Origin: Paulinella micropora
Taxonomy: Eukaryota; Cercozoa; Imbricatea; Euglyphida; Paulinellidae
Direction: 5' to 3'
DNA: 64,000 nt
Assembly (NCBI GenBank): GCA_019918135.1
Contig: WBZZ01002773.1
Span: 1 to 64,000, forward strand
Below are positions 38,962 to 47,776 of the stretch, piece after piece. Positions within the stretch are counted from its first letter, which is position 1. Each line of letters starts with the position of its first letter. Made by a program: the position numbers and the translations under genes. The notes beneath the pieces were generated by a model, which saw nothing but the letters and a program-made list of their open reading frames with translations, did no database searches and was not told where the DNA came from.

Positions 38962-41900
38962 TTAAGTTTAAAGCCGAGCGGTATGCTGTCGTTATCGTTA
39001 ATAAACTCACGACCCGCCCACTTATTCTCATTAACTTGTTTTTTTACATTCGCCATATGTAAAATGCTAAAATGTGGGATTTGTTGTTGTTTGCTGTTTC
39101 TGTCAATGTGTATTTTTTTCATTTGAAATTCCCTAACATTTTCAATGCTTTCGCCTCTATCCATCTTATCATATACATCGTAGTTGAGTTGATTAGCATT
39201 TAAGCCTTTACCCCTAAAATGGAAATATCGTTTAACTCCATTTTCGGCTGTTTCTATATGAACCCCTTTTGAAATATGTTTGAGGTCGTTCTTGGTCATA
39301 CCAGCAGTGAAAGCATCTTGGGTTGTAAATTCTAACATATAAAGTTTAGGTGCTATCCACACCCCCTTTATTATCTTACATCCATCGCCTAAGTCGTCCC
39401 CTATACCGCCAAGTTTCTTATTGCCCATATTCTTGATATACTTGGCACATCTCGTGTGGATTTGTAGGCTGTCCGTATCGGTATAATAGAAGTCGTCTTC
39501 AATGGTTCCGTTCGGGTTGGCTTCCTTAATATAATTATACATAATGCGACGGCTATATGCTAGTATGAATGCCCCATAATGTGTCGGCTTGGTTATGCTA
39601 CTCTCTAATAAGATTGGATTACGAGGAAGACCCGATATGTGCCATAAATCTTTGCCTTGTTGGTCAGTAAATTTAACAATGTCAGTTATTTGATTGCTAT
39701 TCCAGAATTTCCAGTAATCTTCATTAGTTTGTATATATGTTGTTATTGAAGGTATCGGTCTCTGTATCATCTTACCGTATAGGCTATTCATAAACAATTT
39801 GGCGAGCAAATATTGCGGGCTACCTTTCTCCGCATTTTCCTTCGCCTTAAACATATCGTCTATGTATTGTTTGAAGACACATTCCGATTTGGCGGTGTAG
39901 TATCCTTTATGTATATGGACCGTATAACCTTCGGCCACCATATCCTCAATATCTACACTCGTCAGCCATTGGTCCTTCATATCTTCTAGTCGCCATTTAA
40001 GGGAGCCCATACGGTCTCGCTGACCAATCCTTGAATGGAGTATGTTTTTTGGTGAAATGTAGTCAAGGTTGTAAATACCGATTTGAAGGTTTCGCGGGTC
40101 AAATGGTCCAATCGTTTCCAGTATGTCTCCAACCATAAAAGCTAACATCATCGCGGTTGGATACAAAGATACGACATCCGCATCTACAAGATAATCAACT
40201 ATTTCATCAAAGGTGATTTCTTTTTTTAGGTATCGCTCATATTGCTTAGAAACAAACCGCCTCTTAGATAAATAAGTTCTGCCTCCGATAACGGCCTTTC
40301 TAAATGCTCGCTCCTGCTCCACCGTTGGAAGTCTCACCTCGTATTGACGGTCTACATATTTTTTCCATATGTTGAAAGCGAGACTTGAAGTTGAAATGTA
40401 TGAAGTTAGATTGACCTTATGAGTTGTAAATATCGTCGTGTTTAATTTGTCGTATAATTCCTTCAAACCCATAACATCGTTTTTAAGATAGGTCAAACAG
40501 TCCTGCTTCATCTTCTCTTCCATATCCTCCCATCTGCGGGCTTGCTCGTGGTCAAAGTCGCCTTTTAGAATTTCACATCCCATACTTTCAAGATTTGCTT
40601 TAAGGCTTCCCTGAGTGTGCTTTCTCAGGTCCCACATTTTAACATTTTCAAACTCTAAGCAGATAATAGAGCCGTTATTAATTTTTGACGACTTAATCTT
40701 AATACCCCTTCTGATTAATTCTTGGTGTATGAAGTAGTGGTCAAAGTTCGCTCCGTTAAAACCATTAACATAAAGAACTGGCGGTTTGTCCCCTTTTTTC
40801 TTCGGCACCCATCCCGCTTTTACCTTCTCACCTCGTTCAATCAGTAAATCTACGAATTGGCTTATACAATCTTTACCAGCTATGTATTTAAAACCCTCCG
40901 AGCCCTGAGTATATCCAACAATGTAGCAGTCGTGGATATCGTGGCCCAAAGCTATTAGCATATTTCTGAATGTTTCCAAATCGTAATGGAGAACTTGGTC
41001 GTTATTTATTTTTTCTTCTTCTCTGAATTTAGTTATTAGGTGCCTTTTACCATTCTTCTTCAACATAATGTCAGCAAATTTTTTCCTGTTGAGATTACAT
41101 TTATGTTTGTTCAAGTATAGTCGTAAGCAGTCATCGCACCGCTTCTTAAACTGCTTAACTAATCCGTAATAATGGTTATTCTCCAAAAAGATTAGCTTGT
41201 CGGGCTCATGTCCTTCTTCATTGGTGCTCGCGGTCTGCTTCATAAGTGGGTCTGTTATTTCATATGTTTTCCCATCCTTAACATATTTTTTCAATATTTC
41301 AACCGCTATTGAAAATGGTATAGGTGAGTTTGGTGGAAGGTTGAATTCGGCTCGTATCTCATTACACCTTTTCTTGTTTATTGGGTGAATGTTTAGAATA
41401 TCCTTACACAGGAAGAATAAGCAGTTGTTATTTTTGCTTGGTGGTGATATCTTTCTACCTTCTTCAACTTTCTCCTTTTTCTCTCTCACTCCATCATAGC
41501 ATCCCCCGCCATTCTCTTGAACGAATGTTAGATAAACATATTGGATTGTTCTTTCATATCCATTCTCTCCTGCTTCAATGTTGTTTATATTGAACTCGTT
41601 CAGAGCATCCATAAACTTGGTGTCATATTCGCGGAGTAAGAATGAATTAAAAGTTTTCTTCACAGAATAGTGGTCGTATCGTATATTAGCGGGAGCAGTG
41701 GTGTATGTTATAGCTATATTAACATCCGCATTGTTGGTCATACCTTCCCTTCTCGCTCGTCGTATGGCGGGTATAAATATTTCTTGTTCCAAAGTGTCCG
41801 TATCATAAAAACTTATATCCAAGTCCTTAAATTTGAATGATAGAGAGTTTAGCCGTCTGTCTCTTCTAATGGTGTAATCGTGTGTTTTAAACTCTCGCCT

Positions 41901-42002
41901 CTTCGCTTCCCTTGTCTTAACCTCGCGGAGATTTGCCCTAGCTTGAAGAAGTTGGACATATTGCTTGTTTGGTCTAGGGGGTAGTGGTGGCTTATATGAC
42001 AT
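38958..42002 (-). CDS. Protein-primed family B DNA polymerase
   Basis: 1014 residues from the ATG at 42002. Exonuclease motifs: DLETF (341-345), NGFNGANFDHYF (413-424), YLKND (505-509). Polymerase motifs: DADVVSLYP (607-615), KLFMNSLYGK (735-744) and YTDTDS (840-845). A CxxC..H.C cluster near residues 289-302 precedes the exonuclease, as in other Polinton polymerases. Protein priming fits the terminal inverted repeats. It replicates the element and is the longest of the leftward genes. Confidence 0.95.
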   Translation of the reverse strand: MSYKPPLPPRPNKQYVQLLQARANLREVKTREAKRREFKTHDYTIRRDRRLNSLSFKFKDLDISFYDTDTLEQEIFIPAIRRARREGMTNNADVNIAITYTTAPANIRYDHYSVKKTFNSFLLREYDTKFMDALNEFNINNIEAGENGYERTIQYVYLTFVQENGGGCYDGVREKKEKVEEGRKISPPSKNNNCLFFLCKDILNIHPINKKRCNEIRAEFNLPPNSPIPFSIAVEILKKYVKDGKTYEITDPLMKQTASTNEEGHEPDKLIFLENNHYYGLVKQFKKRCDDCLRLYLNKHKCNLNRKKFADIMLKKNGKRHLITKFREEEKINNDQVLHYDLETFRNMLIALGHDIHDCYIVGYTQGSEGFKYIAGKDCISQFVDLLIERGEKVKAGWVPKKKGDKPPVLYVNGFNGANFDHYFIHQELIRRGIKIKSSKINNGSIICLEFENVKMWDLRKHTQGSLKANLESMGCEILKGDFDHEQARRWEDMEEKMKQDCLTYLKNDVMGLKELYDKLNTTIFTTHKVNLTSYISTSSLAFNIWKKYVDRQYEVRLPTVEQERAFRKAVIGGRTYLSKRRFVSKQYERYLKKEITFDEIVDYLVDADVVSLYPTAMMLAFMVGDILETIGPFDPRNLQIGIYNLDYISPKNILHSRIGQRDRMGSLKWRLEDMKDQWLTSVDIEDMVAEGYTVHIHKGYYTAKSECVFKQYIDDMFKAKENAEKGSPQYLLAKLFMNSLYGKMIQRPIPSITTYIQTNEDYWKFWNSNQITDIVKFTDQQGKDLWHISGLPRNPILLESSITKPTHYGAFILAYSRRIMYNYIKEANPNGTIEDDFYYTDTDSLQIHTRCAKYIKNMGNKKLGGIGDDLGDGCKIIKGVWIAPKLYMLEFTTQDAFTAGMTKNDLKHISKGVHIETAENGVKRYFHFRGKGLNANQLNYDVYDKMDRGESIENVREFQMKKIHIDRNSKQQQIPHFSILHMANVKKQVNENKWAGREFINDNDSIPLGFKLN

Positions 42003-42145
42003 AGGTATATTGTGGAATAGATTTTTTAGTTTGGTATTAATCCCAATGATTTATATTATACTTGTGGTATTTGTTTAGATGATAATTATATTAATGGTAA
42101 AAAAATTTTATCGGGAAAAAAATATTTAATTACAAGTAATTAGTT

Positions 42146-42400
42146 TTACCGTATTTCAACTTCTACAACACTTTCCATTTTTTGTTTCTTTTTCATAGCA
42201 TATCGCTCCTTCCGCCTCGCCGATATGGCTTCTTTATTCCTTTCGTAATATGAAACTCCCGCCTTTCTATACATTTCTGGATTTTTTAAGACATATCTTC
42301 TTGAAGCCTCGTAATGAGCTTTTTTCTTTTCTTCAACAGATGTATATTTAGCAGGTCGCCCTAACTTTACAGTGCCGACTGGTCCGCTTTGTGATGGCAT
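42146..42400 (-). CDS. Small basic protein
   Basis: 84 residues from the ATG at 42400 (MPSQSGPVGTVKLGRPAKYT). GRPAKY is an AT-hook-like start, followed by a helical basic stretch (RKERYAMKKKQKMESV) of the kind seen in viral and fungal DNA-binding proteins with repeated Y-R-N-P-E motifs. Upstream of the polymerase on the same strand; perhaps a regulator. Function unknown. Confidence 0.5.
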   Translation of the reverse strand: MPSQSGPVGTVKLGRPAKYTSVEEKKKAHYEASRRYVLKNPEMYRKAGVSYYERNKEAISARRKERYAMKKKQKMESVVEVEIR

Positions 42401-42474
42401 AGAACCGAGCTTCACCAAAACCAAAACTGTATATATTGTTATATAATAATAATCATAATTATATAAATGAAAAA

Positions 42475-42825
42475 TTAATTAATTACAATTTCCATTCCGT
42501 AATTTTTACCTAACCCGCCGCCATATATGTTATAATAAACTTCTTGTTTCTTTGTTATCTTTTTGGATAGAGCTTCCGCAATGTGTTTCCCTATATATCC
42601 TAACTGCTTTCCATCTTCTGTTTCAACTCTAATAGCATTTTTATCAAACTTGTTTTCTGGTTCTGGGACTATGAAAACGGGTAATGGATAAGGAGCGCGA
42701 ATATTCTTTCTTTTTAGCTCCCGCAAATTTTCCTGTCTTCCTTCAAATGATACCCCTACAACTTTAAATTTTGATAAACATTCTGGTGTCTTCTTTATTG
42801 TTGTCGGTATAAATAATGATGTCAT
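42475..42825 (-). CDS. HIRAN-domain protein
   Basis: 116 residues from the ATG at 42825, nearly all one domain. FKVVGVSFEGRQENL, then FIVPEPENKFDKNAIRVETE and QLGYIGKHIAEAL match the HIRAN fold, which in HLTF binds 3' single-stranded DNA ends and in bacteria and phages occurs alone. Outermost gene at the right end, leftward like the polymerase; it may bind replication ends, which is inference. Confidence 0.75.
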   Translation of the reverse strand: MTSLFIPTTIKKTPECLSKFKVVGVSFEGRQENLRELKRKNIRAPYPLPVFIVPEPENKFDKNAIRVETEDGKQLGYIGKHIAEALSKKITKKQEVYYNIYGGGLGKNYGMEIVIN

Positions 42826-42935
42826 CTTTTTTTATATAGTTAGAATTATATTTTTTTAAATGATAATTAATTAAATGATAAATATTTAAATTTCGCTTCC
42901 TTTTTGATTTACCGCCTTCGTCAATAGGATTTCCT
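42826..42935. other. Polinton right spacer, no gene seen
   Basis: AT-rich DNA between the outermost gene and the right terminal repeat; no coding frame. Confidence 0.6.
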
Positions 42936-43138
42936 CTTGATTTCTACTTGATTTCTTGTTTGTTGATTTTTGGCGATTTGGTCCTAAAAGACCCTTTTCG
43001 GGCTGGTATTTTGCTTGAAAAATACCTGCGCGAAAAGGGTAATCATCTCTCTAAAATGCCCCTAAAAGGGTGCTTATCTCTGTAAAAAATAACTGCGCAT
43101 TTTTAAAAATACCTGCGCAAAAAGGGTAATCATCTTCT
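42936..43138 (-). repeat. Polinton terminal inverted repeat, right
   Basis: Reverse complement of 21684-21886, identical by eye over 203 bases; similarity ends abruptly at 42935. Confidence 0.95.
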
Positions 43139-43145
43139 TCATTGC
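43139..43145 (+). repeat. Target-site duplication of the Polinton, right
   Basis: TCATTGC, same as 21677-21683. Confidence 0.8.
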
Positions 43146-43522
43146 ATGAACAAGTACTTGAAGTACTGGAATCGTCCCCTGGCATGGCAAATCAACGCTG
43201 GAGTACCAGGCGATGGCAACAACGGCCTCCCCACGGCCAAGGTAAAGACTTTCGGAGACGGGCAAGAGCATTGGCACGGGGAAAGGGACCGACCAGACGG
43301 AGCTCCGATTAAAATGATGACCCGGGCTCCAGGTTTTCAATTTGCTCTCCTGTTAGTTGAAAAATCTAACTTTTATTTTATTTTGTTAAATAGCGGAAGG
43401 GACGCTGCCCAAAAAACTTCCTCCCGTAAAGTTTGCAGATCCAAAACTTCTGAAGGATGTTCGCAAGCTTGCGCAGAATTATTATGGACAGGAGAAGGAC
43501 CAGATAGAACATATGCTAGGTT
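43146..43522 (+). CDS. Transposase gene, exons right of the Polinton
   Basis: MNKYLKYWNRPLAWQINAGV and on to HWHGERDRPDGAPIKMMTRA is the continuation of the exon cut at 21683. It corresponds to the region after DW..ff in DUF7869-type proteins, with a final g.P..ml...pg segment. A GTTAGT donor near 43352 and an AATAG acceptor at 43395 bound a short intron. The next exon (43396-43522) reads AEGTLPKKLPPVKFADPKLL, then KLAQNYYGQEKDQIEHML. Confidence 0.5.
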
Positions 43523-43570
43523 GTAAATGTTTATTGTTATATTGTCATACATAACTGAAAATGTTTTATA

Positions 43571-44563
43571 GGCCGCCCAGGCGCAGTTGCAGGCGTGCGC
43601 TTTGCAGGAAGCTACGGCGAGGGAGGCGAGCCTGCTTATCCAGGTCATATTTCCTGCACTGACAAAAACGATCAGAAGTGGTCAGTGAATGTTAGAGTGC
43701 TAGCAGATCTTCCACCGGACCCCTTTGCAGTCCCACCTGACAGGAAGGCAAAGATGATCGGTCTTTCCAAACTGACAGAGGAGGAAAGGCTAAACTACCC
43801 TAGAACTTACTTCCTCAGTGATAGCCAACCGCCAACACATCCTGCTTGGGTTGGAGGTAGAATGCTCTCAGCACAGCAGCGATTAGAACAGGATTTAGCG
43901 TTTGAGGCAGCTGATGGTAGGTCAATGCCAGCATGGGAAAGGGTTGCATCCTTTCTTGCTGTCGCGTCAGATGAAAAAGCTTTTGGAGCGATGAGAGTGT
44001 TAGTGAAGGAGTTGGTAAGCTATCTTCGAGCACATGGCATAGCCTTTCGAAATACTGATAGAAAGCAGTTCAAACGTGCAGAATTTGTGAGTGCAGCATG
44101 GGGGCACTTTCAAGTATGTGATTGCAGCATTGAACAAAAAGGAAAGGCTGCAGTGGGTGGTAGAGATAGTCTTGCTAGAGGTCAGGGTCGGGCAAGTGCT
44201 CGGGGTCGTGCTCGGGGTCGGGGTCGTGCTCGGGGTCGGGGTCGGGGTCGGGGCAGGGGTAGGGTTAGAGTGCCATCGGACGAAGAAGAAGAAGAAGAAG
44301 AAGAAGAAGAAGAAGAAGAAGAAGAAGAAGAAGAAGAAGAAGACAGTCGGGGTCGGGCCAGAGCTCGGGGTCGGGGTCGGGGCAAAGGTAGGGGTCGAGT
44401 GCAATCGGAAGAAGAAGAAGAAGAAGAAGAAGAAGAAGAAGAAGAAGAAGAAGAAGAAGAAGAAGAAGAAGAAGAAGAAGAAGAAGAAGATTGGTTTGCG
44501 AAAACATCTAGAAAGTATGCAAGGGAGTTGAAGAAACTAGCTCGCCGTGCAGCTGCTCTGTAA
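43571..44563 (+). CDS. Transposase gene, last exon, RGR- and E-rich tail
   Basis: After the acceptor at 43570 come GAVAGVRFAGSYGEGGEPAY and HISCTDKNDQKWSVNVRVLA, then PAWERVASFLAVASDEKAFG. From 44160 the protein is RGRARGRGRG repeats, a run of glutamates, a second RGR block and a second longer glutamate run, ending WFAKTSRKYARELKKLARRA. RG-rich and poly-E tracts suggest RNA, DNA or histone contacts. Stop at 44563. Whether this exon belongs to the transposase or a captured gene is not settled. Confidence 0.45.
   Translation, partial: GRPGAVAGVRFAGSYGEGGEPAYPGHISCTDKNDQKWSVNVRVLADLPPDPFAVPPDRKAKMIGLSKLTEEERLNYPRTYFLSDSQPPTHPAWVGGRMLSAQQRLEQDLAFEAADGRSMPAWERVASFLAVASDEKAFGAMRVLVKELVSYLRAHGIAFRNTDRKQFKRAEFVSAAWGHFQVCDCSIEQKGKAAVGGRDSLARGQGRASARGRARGRGRARGRGRGRGRGRVRVPSDEEEEEEEEEEEEEEEEEEEEDSRGRARARGRGRGKGRGRVQSEEEEEEEEEEEEEEEEEEEEEEEEEEEDWFAKTSRKYARELKKLARRAAAL
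44280..44489 (+). repeat. Coding (GAA)n tracts
   Basis: Two GAA microsatellites (44283-44342, 44407-44489) in frame as poly-glutamate, separated by a GGTCGG-rich RG-coding repeat that also precedes the first tract. Confidence 0.9.
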
Positions 44564-44984
44564 GTGACTGTAGCTCATTTCAATCTACCACCCCCCCCCC
44601 CCGGCGAGCTCCACCAGCCGGATACTAAATTCAAGTCGAAAGTGATTAATAATTTGTCGAATATTATTTAGTATTCAGCTTGTAATAATGCAATTAAGCA
44701 GATTTAGTAATCAAATTCATTATTGAAACGGATGAGAAAAACCAATATTAAGATTTAATAAATGACTAAGTATCCTTTCTCACATATGTAGGAGGCTTCA
44801 TATTGATATCACAAAGTCAAACTAGGAAGCTTTAAAACAACTGGCAAATCATTTTAATACGTTATTCAGCTTATTCAATATTATTTTTACTAAATAAAAC
44901 ACATTTTCAATGTCTGAATCAAAAAGTGCAAAATCACCTGTAGGACAAGTTCGGAAAAATTGATACCCCACATTTGGCCGAATC
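44564..44984. other. AT-rich stretch, no gene seen
   Basis: After a run of C (44591-44602) the sequence is AT-rich with no coding frame. It ends at the sharp step into GC-rich block B at about 44985. No repeat matching the left border at 13380 is seen. Confidence 0.5.
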
Positions 44985-45231
44985 ACTTGTTCCAGCGTAC
45001 GGCGGCCGGGACCGCCCCGCCGGCCTGTCGGAGCTCACCCTCGGCTTCCAGTGCCTGCGCTTCCCCCGCCTGCGCGTCCTGGTGCTGGGCCCGCTGCCGG
45101 CGGCCCTCACTGGCCAAGTGTGGGCCGACACGGACGTGGTCTTCCGGGGTTACGCGTGGCCTGGTTCTAGCCTGGGCAGGCGGCCGGCCCGGTTCCGGGA
45201 GGAGCCAGCCCCTGGGCCTAAGTCACGCTAG
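44985..45231 (+). pseudogene. LRR protein, C-terminal fragment
   Basis: Reads GLSELTLGFQCLRFPRLRVL with two LRR-like units and ends at 45231. It is cut at its left by the block border, so only the last 80 residues remain. Part of the LRR family that is repeated in both blocks. Confidence 0.4.
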
Positions 45232-45512
45232 CCTAGCTAGTCCGGTCCTAAACCCACCGTGGCGCGCTCCGGAAACTGGGAGCGGGGGGCACCCCCCTCT
45301 CCCCCCCCCTCGGCCCCCGACGCTTCTCCCGGCCGGCGCCAGCCCCGCGTCCACCTCGTTTCCTTCCCTCCTCGCTAGCCTCCCCCCCCTTACTCTCTCT
45401 CTCTCTCTCCGTCCCCCGCCCGGCCCGCCAGCCGGGGCCCCGGCACCACCGGCCTACTGTGCCAAAGGCGGATCGTTTCGTGAACAAGGGTACGAGCCAA
45501 CCTGCGCTGACT
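45232..45512. other. GC-rich spacer, no gene seen
   Basis: C-rich tracts and a (TC)n run at 45396-45410 ahead of the next gene; nothing else recognised. Confidence 0.5.
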
Positions 45513-46514
45513 ATGGGAGCCGCCGGTTCCAGGCACGAAGAGGAGGAGTCGGGTGATCAGGCAACGGGCCCGGGGCCCGAAGCCCCCCGCCTGTCTGTCC
45601 ACGACCTGCTGACCGGGCAAATCAACGAGGCTCCCTCGGAGCTGCTAGTCCAGCTACAATCTGCGATTCAGAGGAAGATAGCAGGACTGCTCCAGAAGAA
45701 TGCATTTCCTTTACTGGAGCTGAATCCCGAGGACGTCTACTTCGGCGCGCCAGGCGAAGCCAAGCCTAGGGTCACAACCGGTACAAGACCAAGCCCGACA
45801 CTGTCCTCGCGGCAGCTGAACCGCCTGGTCTGCCAGATTATGCAATTTGAGGACGAGGACGGCCGCCGGACTCAGGGCGCGCAGTCTCTGTCTGCCGTGC
45901 AGGCCTGGGCTGTCATTTTTTACCTCTGCGGGGCCTTTTGGGCGCGGCAAACCGAGCCCGCTAAGAGGCGGCGGCTGGAACGGCAATTGCGCCAGGCAGT
46001 GGCACGGGTCACGCCAGAGGGCCACGGGGCCAGCGAGAGGCAGTGGGCGCTGCTCAGCCGCGTCCGTAACAGACTGTCTGCTTTGGAAATCGTGCTGGGG
46101 ACAGCCGCTGCAGAGGAGAGGGCGGCGGCTGACCACGAGGAGTCAGGCCTCCTCAGCCGCAGCCAGGTCGCGGTAAACGACGAGGCGGACGGCCCGAGCC
46201 GCAGTATTCCGTCTGAAGGAGGAGAACAGGAAACAGGCCACGAGCCCAGTCGGCCGTCTGGCGGCCAAGCGGCGGCGCTCGTGGCGGCCGAGAACTTCCT
46301 GCGGGGGGCCAATCACGTCGTCGAAAGCCTGCCCAGCGGGCCGGCGGGCGCTACAATCTCGCTGCCCTCCTTGGAAGAAGGCAGCGCGAGCCCCGCGCAC
46401 CAGGGCCTCGAGCGCGTGCAGGCCGCCCTCAGCCTGTGCCACGCAGTCGCCAAGTGCACCCACTGCGGGCGCCAGGTCGACACCCACACCGGCAAGGGGC
46501 ACCGTCACGAATGA
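45513..46514 (+). CDS. Protein with N-myristoylation signal
   Basis: 333 residues from the ATG at 45513, which opens MGAAGSRHEEEESGDQ. Glycine at 2 and serine at 6 fit the N-myristoyltransferase rule, and choosing this ATG rather than the open frame upstream (45459) depends on that. The rest is helical, with acidic and basic patches and a C-terminal CTHCGRQVDTHTGKGHRH that may bind zinc. Large DNA viruses use myristoylated proteins in their inner membrane, but no homology to those was seen. Looks whole. Confidence 0.6.
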   Translation: MGAAGSRHEEEESGDQATGPGPEAPRLSVHDLLTGQINEAPSELLVQLQSAIQRKIAGLLQKNAFPLLELNPEDVYFGAPGEAKPRVTTGTRPSPTLSSRQLNRLVCQIMQFEDEDGRRTQGAQSLSAVQAWAVIFYLCGAFWARQTEPAKRRRLERQLRQAVARVTPEGHGASERQWALLSRVRNRLSALEIVLGTAAAEERAAADHEESGLLSRSQVAVNDEADGPSRSIPSEGGEQETGHEPSRPSGGQAAALVAAENFLRGANHVVESLPSGPAGATISLPSLEEGSASPAHQGLERVQAALSLCHAVAKCTHCGRQVDTHTGKGHRHE

Positions 46515-46609
46515 AGGACTGGGGGAGACAAGCGAGGATGAAGGGGTGTGGGCTTTTTCGGGGAAGGGGGGAAACGCCGCGCGGCCACCCCTACGTGGTC
46601 TGTGAGTCA

Positions 46610-47776
46610 TTAAAAGTAACCGTCCTCGGCCGCCTGCTCGTCGTCCTCGCCCGGCGGTCCGGCCTCGGTCTGCCACCCCGCCGGCCCCGCCGGCCCCGGC
46701 TGGTAGTCCGCCGGCCACCCCGCCGGCCCTGGGGGGGAGTCCGTGGAGGAGCGGGGCGGGGGCGCCCGTGCCTGGCCGCGCTGCGACGACGTGCGCGGCG
46801 CCGGCCGGCGGCGTGTCAGGGGCCAGGCGGCCGGGCCCCGCTCCGGGCCCTGGCGCACGGGCTGGTAGCCGCGCCGCCCCCCCGGCCAGCGCCGCCACGC
46901 GGCGCCGCAGTAGCAGCACGCCGAGGCTAGCGCGTGCGCCACGCCGACCCACAGCCACGCGGGCGGCGCGGGCCACCAGCACAGGACCCCCCAGGCCGAC
47001 CGCCACTGGTCCGAGTGGAGGCGCGCGACGGGGCCCTGCGTCCAGACCGCGGGGTCCAGCACCAGCACGGCCTCGGGCAGGCCCATGACCTGCCAAGTAT
47101 GGGTCTCGTTTGCGAGCGGGGCGGGGTCCTGGACGCCGGCGAGCTGCGCCAGCGCGTCGGCCAGCGCGGCGCCCGGCAGGTCGGCGGGCTCACCCCAGAG
47201 CGACCGCCCCCAGCCCCGGTCCTGCAGGCGTGAGTGCAGGAACTGCAGCACGTAGTACGGCGTCCGGGCGCCGGGCAGAGCGGCCCAGAAGATGGCGGGC
47301 CCCAGCAGCAGCAGGCTGTCGGCTACGCCGGGGCCGGGCCACGTGGTCCAGGGGGACAGCAGCTCTAGTTCCCTGGCCGCGTAAGCACCCCCCAGCCGGT
47401 GTACGAGGGCGAGCCCGCCCAGGACACTCCGTTCGGGCGCCCGGGCTAGGTGTTGGTAGGCGTTCCACACGTCCGGGTAGTACAAGAACACGAGGCAGCT
47501 GACTTCGCTCTCCGACCACATGGCGTGCGTAGCATTGGGCAGCAGCCTGGACCACGACAGGCTCCATTGCCATTGGCTGGACAGCCGTCCGCGTGCTCGG
47601 TCGGCACATTGGCCCGTCTCCACAATCTGGTGCAGCAACGGCCCGGTGACGCTCGCTAGTTCACGCTCCTTGGCCCGCACGGCCTCGACACACTGTGCCT
47701 GCCGCGACAACAGCCCGGCGACGCCCCAGGCCAGGCCCAGCGCCCAGCAGCAGTACGCCGATGGCCACCAACGCAT
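46610..47776 (-). CDS. Membrane protein, GT32-like glycosyltransferase region
   Basis: 388 residues from the ATG at 47776 (MRWWPSAYCCWALGLAWGVA). A signal-anchor at the N-terminus and a second hydrophobic helix (SAWGVLCWWPAPPAWLWVGV) near residue 280 place it in a membrane. The middle, RSVLGGLALVHRLGGAYAAR followed by ELELLSP, aligns with the R..iL...GG.Y.D.D...L.P segment of GT32/OCH1-type sugar transferases. The tail is proline/glycine rich. Activity is uncertain. Looks whole. Confidence 0.45.
   Translation of the reverse strand: MRWWPSAYCCWALGLAWGVAGLLSRQAQCVEAVRAKERELASVTGPLLHQIVETGQCADRARGRLSSQWQWSLSWSRLLPNATHAMWSESEVSCLVFLYYPDVWNAYQHLARAPERSVLGGLALVHRLGGAYAARELELLSPWTTWPGPGVADSLLLLGPAIFWAALPGARTPYYVLQFLHSRLQDRGWGRSLWGEPADLPGAALADALAQLAGVQDPAPLANETHTWQVMGLPEAVLVLDPAVWTQGPVARLHSDQWRSAWGVLCWWPAPPAWLWVGVAHALASACCYCGAAWRRWPGGRRGYQPVRQGPERGPAAWPLTRRRPAPRTSSQRGQARAPPPRSSTDSPPGPAGWPADYQPGPAGPAGWQTEAGPPGEDDEQAAEDGYF

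Larger units (their letters stand above)
21684..43138. mobile_element. Complete Polinton (Maverick), about 21.5 kb
   Basis: Bounded by 203-bp terminal inverted repeats that look identical, starting AG and ending CT, and by a 7-bp target duplication. It carries the hallmark set: family B polymerase, rve integrase, packaging ATPase, adenain-like protease, penton-like and major capsid proteins, with fibre and accessory genes. Genes 24510 to 37943 run mostly rightwards, the polymerase leftwards. It looks whole, with at most about one break. Identical repeats and long open frames suggest a young insertion, later than the transposase gene it interrupts. Confidence 0.95.
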
